Below are positions 54,367-63,929 of a stretch of DNA of 64,000 nucleotides, piece by piece. The notes beneath the pieces are model-generated. The model saw only the letters and a program-made list of their open reading frames with translations, ran no database searches and was not told where the DNA came from. The stretch covers positions 62,001-126,000 of the forward strand of contig JAGMUV010000055.1 in the NCBI GenBank assembly GCA_020744425.1, written 5' to 3'. The number at the start of each line of letters is the position of its first letter. Position 1 is the first letter of the stretch. This stretch comes from Dactylonectria macrodidyma. Lineage: Eukaryota > Ascomycota > Sordariomycetes > Hypocreales > Nectriaceae. Made by a program: the position numbers and the translations under genes.

Positions 54367-55002
54367 ATCCCACGAGTGCTCACAAGACAACACCTCGGTA
54401 GCTTTTGAGGGGTCAGGCCAATTAAAATGCCGCAAATTAAAGGTACATCTTATTACGCCTTTTTTCTATTATGATAGATGTACCAACAGTAGTCATTGTT
54501 ACATAACGCGACTTGGCACACACTACACCAATATCTCGTCCCTACCCGGATCTTGTTAGCATCACCCGGCCCCAACGGCTTCCTCCTTTTCTGACCTTTT
54601 GACCTCACTTGACCTTGCCGAAAGCCCTGACAGCATACACAATCCACAGGGTTCTTCCGACGGACAAGATTATGCTCAATTGGCCGTGTTTGGGTGCCCT
54701 CATCGTCCAATTCCTCCCCTGCGCGATATCTCTTCCTTGACTGACTTTCATGACCGTATGTGTTGAATAATGCATTATAAATGCACTCTCGCCATTCCCT
54801 ATGATTCGTATATCGCTTCCAACGTGGCTGCCCGTAACGCTGAAGAAGATAACTATTAACAAGGGCCACATCTAGGAGGAAGGTCCAGCAAAGTGCCTGC
54901 CAAGCACCGCGGCGTAGGGGATGCCTATCTCCTGAGTGCGTGAACACCTGCACAATGTCAATTGCCCCACATGCCTTCAGGAACCCCGGAAGTACGTGAG
55001 GG

Positions 55003-55310
55003 GTACGGAGGGCCCTTTCAAAAGTCTTGTCCAAGCGCTAAATGCGCCACATCTCTCAATCCTTGTCAGTTACCTAAGATACAAGATGTAGAATCCAGCC
55101 ACAATGAGTTAGCTGCTACGTCCACTATAGTTTTAGGGGTGCTAGGGGGATTATAATCTAACACAGTGAGGACAGGCTGCTGTAAAATCAGCAGCCTTCA
55201 GCGAATGCCGCACCGTAGAAAGTACTTGATGTACTTAACCCAGCCACAGCTGTTGGGTTTCCTTTTTCGAACTAGCGCTTGGACAAGACTTTTGAAAGGG
55301 CCCTCCGTAC
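55003..55310. mobile_element. MITE with perfect 38-bp inverted ends
   Basis: Arms at 55003-55040 and 55273-55310 (GTACGGAGGGCCCTTTCAAA inward) are identical inverted repeats. The outer GTAC is palindromic, so the duplication could be TA or GTAC. The interior of about 230 bp contains a hairpin (GGCTGCTG...CAGCAGCC at 55169-55192) and no ORF. It lies in the 5' region of PB-young. Confidence 0.85.
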
Positions 55311-55375
55311 GGAAAGTTTAATCCGTGAAAGATTTTCGTGCCAATTCCCCGCCAAAACACCACCAATTCATTTTG

Positions 55376-57420
55376 ATGAGAACGATGGAGTCCCCTCCAA
55401 TTCTTGACGAGATCCGGGTCATCAATCCCTATGATGACAAGAGCTTCCTCGATGAGAGGCACAGCCATCGCATTTGGCCAAATGACTCGACCCGGGCCGC
55501 GGTTTTTCCGGCCGAAGAGGACCAAGGCACGACCTTCGAGCCCTTCCCAGTGGAACGGCGCGAATTTCACATCAACACACTGCCCCCAACGCCTCTGAAG
55601 CTGTTCCAACTTTTCCTCCCTATATCACTCGTTGAAAAATGGGTCGTCTACACCAAAAGCTGGGTCTCGTGGCTGAAAATGAACGGCTGAAAATGAACGG
55701 CTGGATTGACAGCTGGAAGACCGAAATGAAGCTAACTTCAAAACTCCACAAATGGGAAGGTCCAACGGCTTCAGAGGTGATGACGATGATTGCAGTGCTT
55801 ATTTATATGGGTGTGCATAAGGAAAAGAAGATACGAAGCTATTGGGAGAGCCCCAAGCCCGGTATTCAACGGTCTCAACACTCATTTATTAAGTTCATTT
55901 CATACGATAACTTTCAACTTATCCACAGGCACCTTCGCCCCTTTGACCACACCCAAGTTGACGAGACTGCACCACTTCCGAAGGTATTCCAAGGCGTTGA
56001 AGAGTGGTCTGAGCATATACAAGCCGTATCTATGCGGCTATTCCGGCCTGGATCTCAGCTGGCTATCGATGAGTGCATAATCCGCTATACGGGCAGAAAT
56101 GACGCTATCACGACTATCAAAAGCAAGCCCGACCCCGTGGGCTTCAAGATTTGGGTCATAGCCCAGCTGGGCTTCTTTATTCACTGGCTATGGCATATCA
56201 AAGATGCAGAACACGGCGCTGTTGACGTTAAAATTTCAACGCAGACATTATCATCACAACCGTCACAAGCCCGGCCTAGGAAAAGAAGAAAGGTCTCAGC
56301 CAAGGCCGCAGAGAAAGCCCCTGATATAGAAGACAACAATGAAGCAGTGAATTCTACCCAAGCCATCGTTGTTAGCCTTACAAAAACACTGCCAAAATCG
56401 ACATATCACGTATTTGTGGATAACCTCTTCTCGTCCCCACCTCTCTTCCGCAACCTCCGCAAACAGGGCTACGGGGCCACTGGCACAGCTCGTACGAATA
56501 GCGGCATCCACGAGGAATTAGCCAGGGATAAGAACGATGACGGTAAGGTAAAAAAAATGTACGAATTTAATGCCGTCAAGGCGATACCAACCCCTGACAA
56601 CCAGGTACTGACTTCAAGATACTTTTGGCTGAGAATCCCCTACTAATTCGTCTTCGTGCTGTAACCATAGGTCAACCAAATCGCTTGGAAGGACAATAAG
56701 CTTGTGTTATTCTTATCTACCGTGTTCACTGGTGCCGACGATGAGCGTGTCATCCGACAGAGGAAGAAGCCGTCATCCAAGAAGTCAGAGGCCAAGCCGA
56801 TACGCCTTTTTTTTGGTAACGAAGCTATTAAAATGATCAACATACCGACAGTAGCTGCTGCTTATAACGACGAGATGAACCATGTTGACCGTGGTGACCA
56901 ATTGAGGTCATATTATAAGTATGATCATGCCCTACGCCGTGGTGCATGGCAGGCACTAGCCTGGACCTTCCTCCTTGATGTGGCCCTTATTAGCAGCTAT
57001 GTTGTTCAACTTCACGGGCAGCCAAATTGGAAGAGATATACCAACCACAGAGCGTGGCGAGAGTGCATTTATAACGAATTATTTAACGCCTACGGTTACG
57101 ACAGTCAGGCAAGGAAGCACTACCGAGCAGGAGACGAGCGTGATCTACAAAGCCCTCAATTACAGAGGGAACACACCAATCGTGAGATAAATCTCGTCAA
57201 CCGTCATGTCATGTCAGACTGCCTAGCCTGTCAGGGGTGTCGGCAAGGGCAGGTGAGAGCAAAAGCTCAGAAATGGAGCCCTCTTGAAGAGATCACCGGC
57301 AATGAGGAGAAAAAGGAGCAAGAGACGCTACGGTCGCAAACTTCGTATGGCTGCCGTATTTGTAATGTAGCAATTTGTAAGTCCAAGCATTGCTGGGACT
57401 TCTATCACCACCTAATTTAG
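55376..57420 (+). pseudogene. PB-young transposase, disabled by a 14-bp tandem duplication
   Basis: ATG at 55376 (or 55385, better context). The N-terminal region (SPPILDEIRVINPYDDKSFL to LPPTPLKLFQLFLPISLVEK) runs to a stop caused by duplication of CTGAAAATGAACGG (55673-55686 and 55687-55700), a +14 shift. The correct frame resumes at once with GWIDSWK. The catalytic parts are AIDECIIRYTGR, VFVDNLFSS and NHVDRGDQLRS. An intron lies at 56605-56670 (GTACTG to CCATAG). The Cys-rich end is CLACQGCRQG and CRICNVAICKSKHCWDFYH. Without the duplication the ORF would be complete. This is the only lesion visible. Confidence 0.88.
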
Positions 57421-59172
57421 CAGAAGAATTTTGTACCTTTAATTTGATGCACTTTAATTGGCTACAACCCCTCATCGTGACCTCGTTGCAGGTTTTCACG
57501 CACTCAGGAGATACTCATAATATGACCTCAACTGATCACCACGGTCAACATGATTCATTTCTTCGTTATAAGCAGCAGCGACCGTCGGGATTTGAACTAT
57601 CTTGACAGCTTCGTCACCAAAGAATTGGCGTATTGGCTTGGCCTCGGGCTTGCGTGACGACGGCTTCCTCCTTTGGCGTTCAACTCGCTCATCGTCGGCG
57701 CCAGTGAACACGGTTGTCATAAATAACACAAGCTTATTGTCTTTCCAAGCGATATGGTTGACCTAGGGATATAGAATGACGACAGATTAGTAGGGATTTT
57801 CAAAGTAAAAGTGTCAGAAATTGGTACCTTATTGTCAGGGGTCGGTATCGCCTTGACCTTGTTAAATTCGTAGCTTCTCTTGACCTTGCCGTCATTGCCC
57901 TTATCCTCTGCCAATTCCTTGTAGATGCCGCTGTTCTTGCGGGTCGTGCCTGTGGCTCCGTGGCCGTGATTCCGAAGACTGCGGAGGAGACCTGATGACG
58001 AGAAGAGGTTATCGATGAAGACATGATATGTCGCTTTTGGCAGTAGATTTGCTAGGGCAATGACGACGGCTTGGGTCGGGTTCAAGGCAATGGGCTTCTC
58101 TTCCCTGGCTAGCTCTTTCCCTGCGGCCTTGGAAGCGCCCCGGCCCTGAGAACGTGTGGATGACTTCTTCTGTGGAAGCTCGATGCCAACGGGGCCATAA
58201 GTCGCATCTCTGATGTGCCAAAGCCAGCGAAGAAAGAAGCCCTGTTGGGCGATAACCCAGATCTTGAATCCCACTGGTTCTGGCTTGCCCTTGACCGTTG
58301 TTTTGGCGTCACATTTCCCCGTATAACCAACCATGCACTCATCCACGGCAAGGTGAGACCCAGCAGTTAAAAGCTCGGCTGAGACTGCTTGTATGTGGTT
58401 AGACCACTCTTCAATGCCTTGGAACACCTCTGGTAGGTGTTCCTCATCGGTCTCATCGATCTTGGTGTGGTCAAAAGGGCGGAGATGACGGTGGATGAGC
58501 TGAAACTTCCAGTAGGGCATGAACTTGATAAATGAGTGTTCTGCGCCTTGTGAACCGGGCTGAGGGGAACTCCAATAGGTCTTCAACGTCTTTTCTATGT
58601 GTATTCCCATATAAATCAGTATTGCAATAAACAGGTAGATCTCTGAGGCATAGGTTCCTTCCCAAGTTCGCAGACGTGATGTTCGACCCATCAGCTTTTT
58701 CCAGCTATCCACCCACTCGTTGGCTTTGAGCCACGAGGTCCAGATCTTGGTGTAATGTGCCCATTTCTCAACAAGGGAAATAGGTAGGAAAAGCTGGAAT
58801 AGCTCGAGAGGCGTTGGAGGCAGCGTATCGATGTGAAATTCGCGCCTTGGAACGTTGAAAGGTTCAAATTGTGTGCCTCGGTCTTGGGCAGCCGGGAAAA
58901 CGACTACGCAGGTGGGGTCATTTGGCCACAGCCGATGACTGTGCTTTGCCTTAATAAAGCTCTTGTCATCATAGGCATTGAGAGCCTGCGCACCCTCGGG
59001 AATCAATTGAGTACTCATTGATGAGATTGAAATGCTTCAGGGGTCTTCCAGTGGTGTTTTTGGGGGGTTAAAATGACGGATCAAACTTCCGGTACCCCGC
59101 TCGTACTCTCGTCATCGCAGGGGTCATGTAGGGCTAAGTACGGAGGTGTTGTCTTGTGAGCACTCGTGGGAT

Positions 59173-60089
59173 AAGGGTGTAAGGGAAAGGGAAACCTGCT
59201 TGGAAGTTCAACCCCATGGCTTGTGTAGCAGGTGTGATGACTGTCCGCAACGTGATTGTGGATTCAATTGGATGCAAAGGAATGACTTAATTATATCCAA
59301 TGGTGATCGTATAAGAAAAGCTCGGGGTTTGTCCGGCCATATGTCACCGCGACGAATGCCTCCCAAGCAATTACCGTCAACAGTGAACCGACATCGAGGT
59401 CAAATTCGTGGTAGTCGTGGAGGAGTTGGGATCGGTTGTATAACAGGCTGGTGTTGCAACTTCTGTCCATCTGTGTAGACTAAGATTGAGATAATTTCTT
59501 GGCTCCAATTTACTTTACTTGTCGGTCCGTGGGAGGACCTTTATGCACGAGGAAGCCTTGTGTGTCGAAGCTACGGAAAGCAACTACGTACCAGCTCGGA
59601 GCGCCAATCATAGTCACGGGCAAAGGCCCTGGGGTCTACCAATTAAACTCATGAACCTTTCTCCGTCCTAGCCCGGTCCACTTGTCAATCAAGGAGTGTT
59701 ATCAGGCTTTGCTCCAAAGTGGACCCTCTCGGACTTGATTGCCTTCGCATCCACATATGGTTAGTGCCGTACTGTACTGGAACCCCACCTATATTATAAA
59801 TATACTTTTAAAATATTACCTGGTTTCTACTAGTAAGCCGCTAGTCCGCGAAAGTGCGCACTCTCTCGTCAGGTCCGCCAACGCTTGGGAAAGTATCATC
59901 TCCACCCCCTCCATCTTGGCATGATCGATCCAATCGAGAGTGCATCATCTGTTGGGGATACTGCGTCAGACAGGATTCACAGGAACCATTCACAAGCACA
60001 TTCGTCCCTCAGTTCTCCCATCTCGGTGCATCCTGTTGCATCTCAAGGTACCGATAATTGCCCTGCCATAACGTTAATGCTAATAAATT
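59173..60089. other. Spacer between transposon nest and MOSC gene
   Basis: A 110-codon frame at 59146-59478 overlaps the PB-old end and has no domain, so it is not called. The part near 60.0 kb will be 3' UTR of the MOSC gene. Confidence 0.45.
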
Positions 60090-61499
60090 CTAGTAGTCAT
60101 TACCCGTTGATCCATAGAGATGTACGCCTTGTTCCAGAACCTCGATCTCATCGCCGACTTCAACGTATAAGCCTGCTTTCCGTTCCTCAGCCTCGTTCAA
60201 ACTCCGATCCTCGGGCACGCAATGCATGCCTATGTAGCCAAGCGCCATTCTATTTCCGGATTCGACCGTACGGTACTCCACTAACGTTGTGCTTGGTTGT
60301 GGTCTACCTTTTTTCTTGTGTGGAGGCGGGATGTCTCTGTCAATTGTCCCCGTCCCCGGATCAACGTTAGGCATTGTACATCGAGACGTGCGGCACACAA
60401 CAGACAACGTCGGCGCCACACTAGCTCGCAGTTCCGTACTAGCAATCTTTGGCAGGATGCGATATCGTTTCCAAGTCTCCTCTGCGTATGCAGGCGTCCC
60501 GGTGATCCATATATTTGCGCGGAAACGAAGTGCGTTGAGGGGCTGATTCTCCGGAGGAAGGACCGCCGATACTGCGTGGACCGAGGACAAGCTGTTAATA
60601 TTGACAGGTTGCTGATCCGTGTAGCCGTGTACTGCCGGCGAACCAATGTAGTCCAGTGGTGCCAGATTCGTATCGGTACGGGTAAGAGAATCCGGCGTAC
60701 ATCGCAGCAGGGTGAGGTTTTGATTCTGTGAGATTCTGAGAAGCTTCTTGAGTTTCGGTAGCGCTGCTGCAACAGAAGGGATTTTCCCCATATCGAAGCC
60801 TTTTGCATCGCGGTTGTGGATGGTGAATGTCTTTAGCCCAATCTGAAATTCGAGCATTTGGGCGGGTGTAGGGTGGAGGGGTACGACAAAGGAAAGCTCT
60901 GACGTCACGTAGGGCCTCCACGTGTGAAAAAGAGTTTCAAGCTGAGTGGTCCAGCTAGAATCATCCGGGTCTGGGAATGTCAGAACGACACACCCGCCTG
61001 CCTGAACGAGGGGGTCGTGCGGATTGCTCTTCGTTTGCGGAAGCCATAACTCTGTCTGAATCTGGGACATCATTGGCTTGGTGCGCTGGCTGATGAATCG
61101 CCATCCCGTCCTCGCGTCTGTATCAGTCTTGATGATTTCCGTTGCAAAAGCGAAACATCTGTCGTACATAAACCCGGACTTGGTGAGCAAGGCGCGATTC
61201 ACCTCGATAGGGCCGCATGACTTGATGGGATGGATGTACATCGCCTTGATACGTATCGGTCCACCGGATGTGGTACCTTCTGGTATGTCGAATTTGGGAT
61301 CATACTGGTCCGCCATGTTGCTGGCGGATACGCCGAGCCTTCGCAGGTGTCTCAGGTGCCTCGGTGCTATAAAGACACCTCCAGTGCTGATAACAACCGC
61401 TAAGGCAATGCATAGTGGAATAATTAGAGCTATGGCTCCGGAAATGATCGTGGAGGCCTTTAAAGTGGCTTGAAACCATTGCAGAAGGTGAAGAAGCAT
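60090..61499 (-). CDS. MOSC-domain protein, mARC-like, membrane-anchored
   Basis: Single-exon 469-aa gene with start ATG at 61499. The N-terminal membrane span (IISGAIALIIPLCIALAVVI, residues 17-40) is followed by MOSC_N (about 78-270; IRIKAMYIHPIKSCGPIEVN, SGFMYDRCFAFATE) and the MOSC domain (about 290-465; FRANIWITGTPAYAEETWKR). The cysteine expected to bind the molybdenum cofactor is in VCRTSRCTMPNVDPGTGTID, matching the (R)C..(T)VDP.TG motif of mitochondrial amidoxime-reducing-component proteins. No ferredoxin domain is present. It would catalyse reductions of N-hydroxylated substrates with cytochrome b5-type partners, anchored to an outer mitochondrial or other membrane. The gene is divergently arranged with the PLP enzyme at 61967. 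Confidence 0.9.
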   Translation of the reverse strand: MLLHLLQWFQATLKASTIISGAIALIIPLCIALAVVISTGGVFIAPRHLRHLRRLGVSASNMADQYDPKFDIPEGTTSGGPIRIKAMYIHPIKSCGPIEVNRALLTKSGFMYDRCFAFATEIIKTDTDARTGWRFISQRTKPMMSQIQTELWLPQTKSNPHDPLVQAGGCVVLTFPDPDDSSWTTQLETLFHTWRPYVTSELSFVVPLHPTPAQMLEFQIGLKTFTIHNRDAKGFDMGKIPSVAAALPKLKKLLRISQNQNLTLLRCTPDSLTRTDTNLAPLDYIGSPAVHGYTDQQPVNINSLSSVHAVSAVLPPENQPLNALRFRANIWITGTPAYAEETWKRYRILPKIASTELRASVAPTLSVVCRTSRCTMPNVDPGTGTIDRDIPPPHKKKGRPQPSTTLVEYRTVESGNRMALGYIGMHCVPEDRSLNEAEERKAGLYVEVGDEIEVLEQGVHLYGSTGNDY

Positions 61500-61966
61500 T
61501 CTTTCAGAAAGGGCGGGTGGGAGTTTTGGAGTTTCTAGATGAAAAAGTGCGGCGACGTGATGATTCTGGTTCAGGCTGTTGCTTCGGTTATTTACGATTC
61601 TAGATTCCCGAAGTGACCCGTTTGGGGCTCTGGGACTGACTCTTACACAATGAGCTAATCTTTGGGGAGTTTGGCGTCATGCATCTCTTGCCTCGGGACT
61701 TCCTCTTCGAGCCTCTCGTTCTCCCCTGTGACACAAGGAAAAAATGGGCACTGTCACGCCCTATTGTCGACGGGAGGGCGCGCCGAACCTCGAGTAGTGC
61801 CTTAGAGCCGTCATGAGGGGTTGTCTCAAGCCACGAATCGGTCGGATGGATCCATGGATCCAAGGGTATATAAAGACAAGACTCAGGGTAATTAGTATCC
61901 CATAGCCCCCCAATGACCCCACTATTACCTTGACGTGTGCCCTCATTCTTCTTGTCCCGTTTCAAA
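61500..61966. promoter_or_regulatory. Divergent promoter of MOSC and PLP-enzyme genes
   Basis: 467 bp shared by two outward-facing genes. On the plus strand TATATAAAG lies at about 61867-61875, roughly 95 bp upstream of the ATG at 61967, and fits a core promoter for the PLP enzyme. No strong TATA was seen for the MOSC gene. Small open frames inside are chance. Confidence 0.5.
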
Positions 61967-63208
61967 ATGGTCCCCAACGCAGACGTTTCGCAGGGCTATC
62001 GTCCTGAAACCCTCGCGGTTCATGGTGATGATTGGCTGAACAAGGGTACTGACGTCGCCCCCGCACTTCATGTCTCGACAACCTACCGCTACGTCGGCAA
62101 TCCAGACGAGCTTGTACCCGAGCATGAACTTCCAAAGCCTGAGTCAACCGACTTTCCTCCAGTTTACAGTCGAGAGTCTGCTCCCAACACGACCCGCCTG
62201 GAGGCGTTGCTATCAAGTCTTCTGCACGCTCATGCCGTCACGTACTCATCCGGCCTGGCCGCTTTTCACGCCATGATGGTGTATCTCAGACCCAACGTGG
62301 TTGCCATCGGCCAGGATAGCGTGGGTGGCTATCATGGTTGTCACGGAGTTTTGGCCTTGCACACCAAGATGCACGGGCTGAAGCTGGCCGACTTGCACAA
62401 TGAGTCATCCTGGGACGAGCTTGGTCTGGGCAAGGGCGACGTGGTTCATCTTGAAACTCCGCTCAACCCATATGGAGACGCCTATAATATCAAGGCCTTC
62501 GCCGAGAAGGCCCACAAGCGGGGTGCGTACCTCACTGTCGATTCCACCTTTGGACCTCCAGGCTTGCAAGATCCCCTGGCTCTCGGTGCCGATGTGGTGA
62601 TGCATAGCGGTACCAAGTATCTCGGTGGTCACAGCGACATGCTCTGCGGCGTGCTGGCCGTTTCAAAAGAGCGAGAAAGCTGGTTCTGGGAGCTTCTACA
62701 TGAGCGCAGCTGTCTTGGCAGCGTCATGGGGAACATGGAAAGTTGGTTGGGCTTGCGCAGTATGCGTACGCTTCAACTGCGTGTGCAAGCCCAGAGCCGC
62801 AATGCCGAGCGTTTGGTCAACTGGCTGCATCACAGCCTGACTTCCGGTGCAACGGGCACTGATCCTGCCGGACGTGCTGTTGCTCAGGTTGTGGATAAAA
62901 TTGTCCACGCCAGCTTGCAGACGGGAGATATTGAAGAGGGCTGGCTACGCAACCAGATGCCGAATGGCTTCGGTCCTGTGTTTGCATTATGGATGAAGAC
63001 GGAACAGGACGCTCGCCAGCTGCCAAGCAAGCTCCGCCTATTTCACCACGCCACTAGCCTTGGAGGTGTTGAAAGCTTGATAGAGTGGCGGCGGATGAGC
63101 GATGAGAGAATCGATGCCACATTGCTGCGTTTCTCCATCGGCGTTGAAAACTGGGAAGATCTGCGGGATGATTTGGCAACTGCATTCCTCGCCTTGACAG
63201 AAAGTTAA
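61967..63208 (+). CDS. PLP-dependent Cys/Met metabolism enzyme (cystathionine gamma-synthase/lyase family)
   Basis: Single-exon 413-aa gene. The ATG at 61967 (TTCAAAATGG) is chosen over the upstream GTG of the open frame. Fold-type I signatures: YSRESAPNTTRLEALLSSLL with the tyrosine and arginine that bind PLP phosphate, TYSSGLAAFHAMM for the cofactor loop, ETPLNPYGD, VDSTFGPPGLQDPLALGADV with the aspartate paired to the pyridine nitrogen, and the lysine site HSGTKYLGGHSDMLCG. The C-terminal domain contains SLGGVESLIEWRR. The family covers cystathionine synthases and lyases, O-acetylhomoserine enzymes and methionine gamma-lyases. The exact substrate cannot be inferred. Divergence from housekeeping forms and the neighbour with a sulfur-linked cofactor leave a role in secondary or sulfur metabolism open. 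Confidence 0.9.
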   Translation: MVPNADVSQGYRPETLAVHGDDWLNKGTDVAPALHVSTTYRYVGNPDELVPEHELPKPESTDFPPVYSRESAPNTTRLEALLSSLLHAHAVTYSSGLAAFHAMMVYLRPNVVAIGQDSVGGYHGCHGVLALHTKMHGLKLADLHNESSWDELGLGKGDVVHLETPLNPYGDAYNIKAFAEKAHKRGAYLTVDSTFGPPGLQDPLALGADVVMHSGTKYLGGHSDMLCGVLAVSKERESWFWELLHERSCLGSVMGNMESWLGLRSMRTLQLRVQAQSRNAERLVNWLHHSLTSGATGTDPAGRAVAQVVDKIVHASLQTGDIEEGWLRNQMPNGFGPVFALWMKTEQDARQLPSKLRLFHHATSLGGVESLIEWRRMSDERIDATLLRFSIGVENWEDLRDDLATAFLALTES

Positions 63209-63519
63209 ATAGAGTCATGGGACCCCAGGAGCTCTGATGCTGGAAGCCTAGATGATGCTGATGCAGGGTACCCTGTGTTTTTCAGTTTGTACCCGGATGC
63301 CAGAACCCGCGCTTCTGAAGAAGAAAGGGACGGATACCCGAAACGTTAAGGTAATCGGTCAGTCAATCACTTCTAGGTTCTTTGGCGACTGGACGTCCCG
63401 TCCTGGGGCAGAATGCCCGACGAAATGGACTCGGTGAATGTGGGCTATCCTGACGCGTGGATCTCGGCGACACGTCCTGGCGCACAAAGACACTCGCCAC
63501 CATAGCCCAAGCGAACCTC
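63209..63519. other. 3' UTR and spacer
   Basis: Nothing recognised before the LTR-A copy. Confidence 0.45.
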
Positions 63520-63524
63520 AATGC

Positions 63525-63692
63525 TGTGAGGGAACGATCATGTGACTTCCATACTTTATAAATAGTCTCACTTTATGAATATTGTGTAAATAGCTTAAAT
63601 CAGAGCTTTCCTTAGGAATCTCTTTCTCTCCTTACAAACCATCATTTTGCCCAAGTCGCACTTGATCTCGTTCGTGCTCTTGTCCCGTCATA
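63525..63692 (+). repeat. Solo LTR, family A (copy 4)
   Basis: 168 bp, TGTGAGGGAAC to TCCCGTCATA, flanked by AATGC at 63520-63524 and 63693-63697. The terminal CA has become TA. It contains a shortened TATAAATAG-like box. Confidence 0.93.
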
Positions 63693-63771
63693 AATGCGTC
63701 CGATTCCAGTGCAAGCGTGATAGAAAGACCGGATCCCAGTAGCCCTTGGGTTAAGATGGCGAAGCTTGGTC

Positions 63772-63924
63772 TGTTGGAGATCACAAGTGTGAGGCGACCA
63801 AGTCGGTGGCAAAGGTGTGGAAGATGGTGGAACATTCCACAGAGATCGTGCCTGTACATAAATAGTAGGTCTCCTACTATTTATTTAGTATGAATTAAGC
63901 AACATGAATCTTCTCATTTCAACA
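63772..63924 (+). repeat. Solo LTR, family C (copy 2)
   Basis: 153 bp, TGTTGGAGATC to CTCATTTCAACA, flanked by TGGTC at 63767-63771 and 63925-63929. It is the second copy of the LTR that interrupts the NLR-type gene. Confidence 0.95.
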
Positions 63925-63929
63925 TGGTC

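Larger units (their letters stand above)
54929..57510 (+). mobile_element. PB-young: piggyBac-like element nested in PB-old
   Basis: TIRs read CTCCTGAGTGCGTGAAMACC at 54929 and inverted at 57510, 23 of 24 bp matching. AT flanks both sides (54927-54928 and 57511-57512). The element is 2582 bp, includes a MITE at 55003-55310 and a transposase on the plus strand. It inserted into the coding region of PB-old. Confidence 0.92.
54453..59018 (-). pseudogene. PB-old transposase, split by PB-young but otherwise intact
   Basis: Exon 1 is 59018-57828 and the intron is 57827-57763 (GTACCA to CCTAG). Exon 2 starts VNHIAWKDNKLVLF and breaks at 57513, resuming at 54926 to the stop at 54453. Catalytic aspartates are in AVDECMVGYTGK, VFIDNLFSS and NHVDRGDQLRS. 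The C-terminal Cys motif is WCSVCQVALCNNDYCWYIYH. Removing PB-young with one AT joins SYYEY to HPLRRGAW in frame, in exact register with the PB-young protein (SYYKYDHALRRGAW). No stop or frameshift is seen elsewhere, so the copy may have been functional until the insertion. Confidence 0.9.
54369..59170 (-). mobile_element. PB-old: piggyBac-like element interrupted by a second one
   Basis: Inverted ends start CCCACGAGTGCTCACAAGAC at 54369 and end with its complement at 59170, about 30 bp with one mismatch. AT lies on each side (54367-54368 and 59171-59172). Without the insertion the element is about 2.2 kb. The N-terminal part of its gene lies at 59018-57513 and the C-terminal part at 54926-54453. 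PB-young sits between them. Confidence 0.9.

Noticed and set aside
54327..54460. TTAA target duplication for the piggyBac-like elements
   Set aside because: TTAA was looked for at the borders of all three elements and not found. AT is the only repeat shared by both flanks.
59146..59478. 110-codon frame with several cysteines
   Set aside because: It starts inside the PB-old terminal repeat and has no signal peptide or known cysteine spacing. Probably chance.
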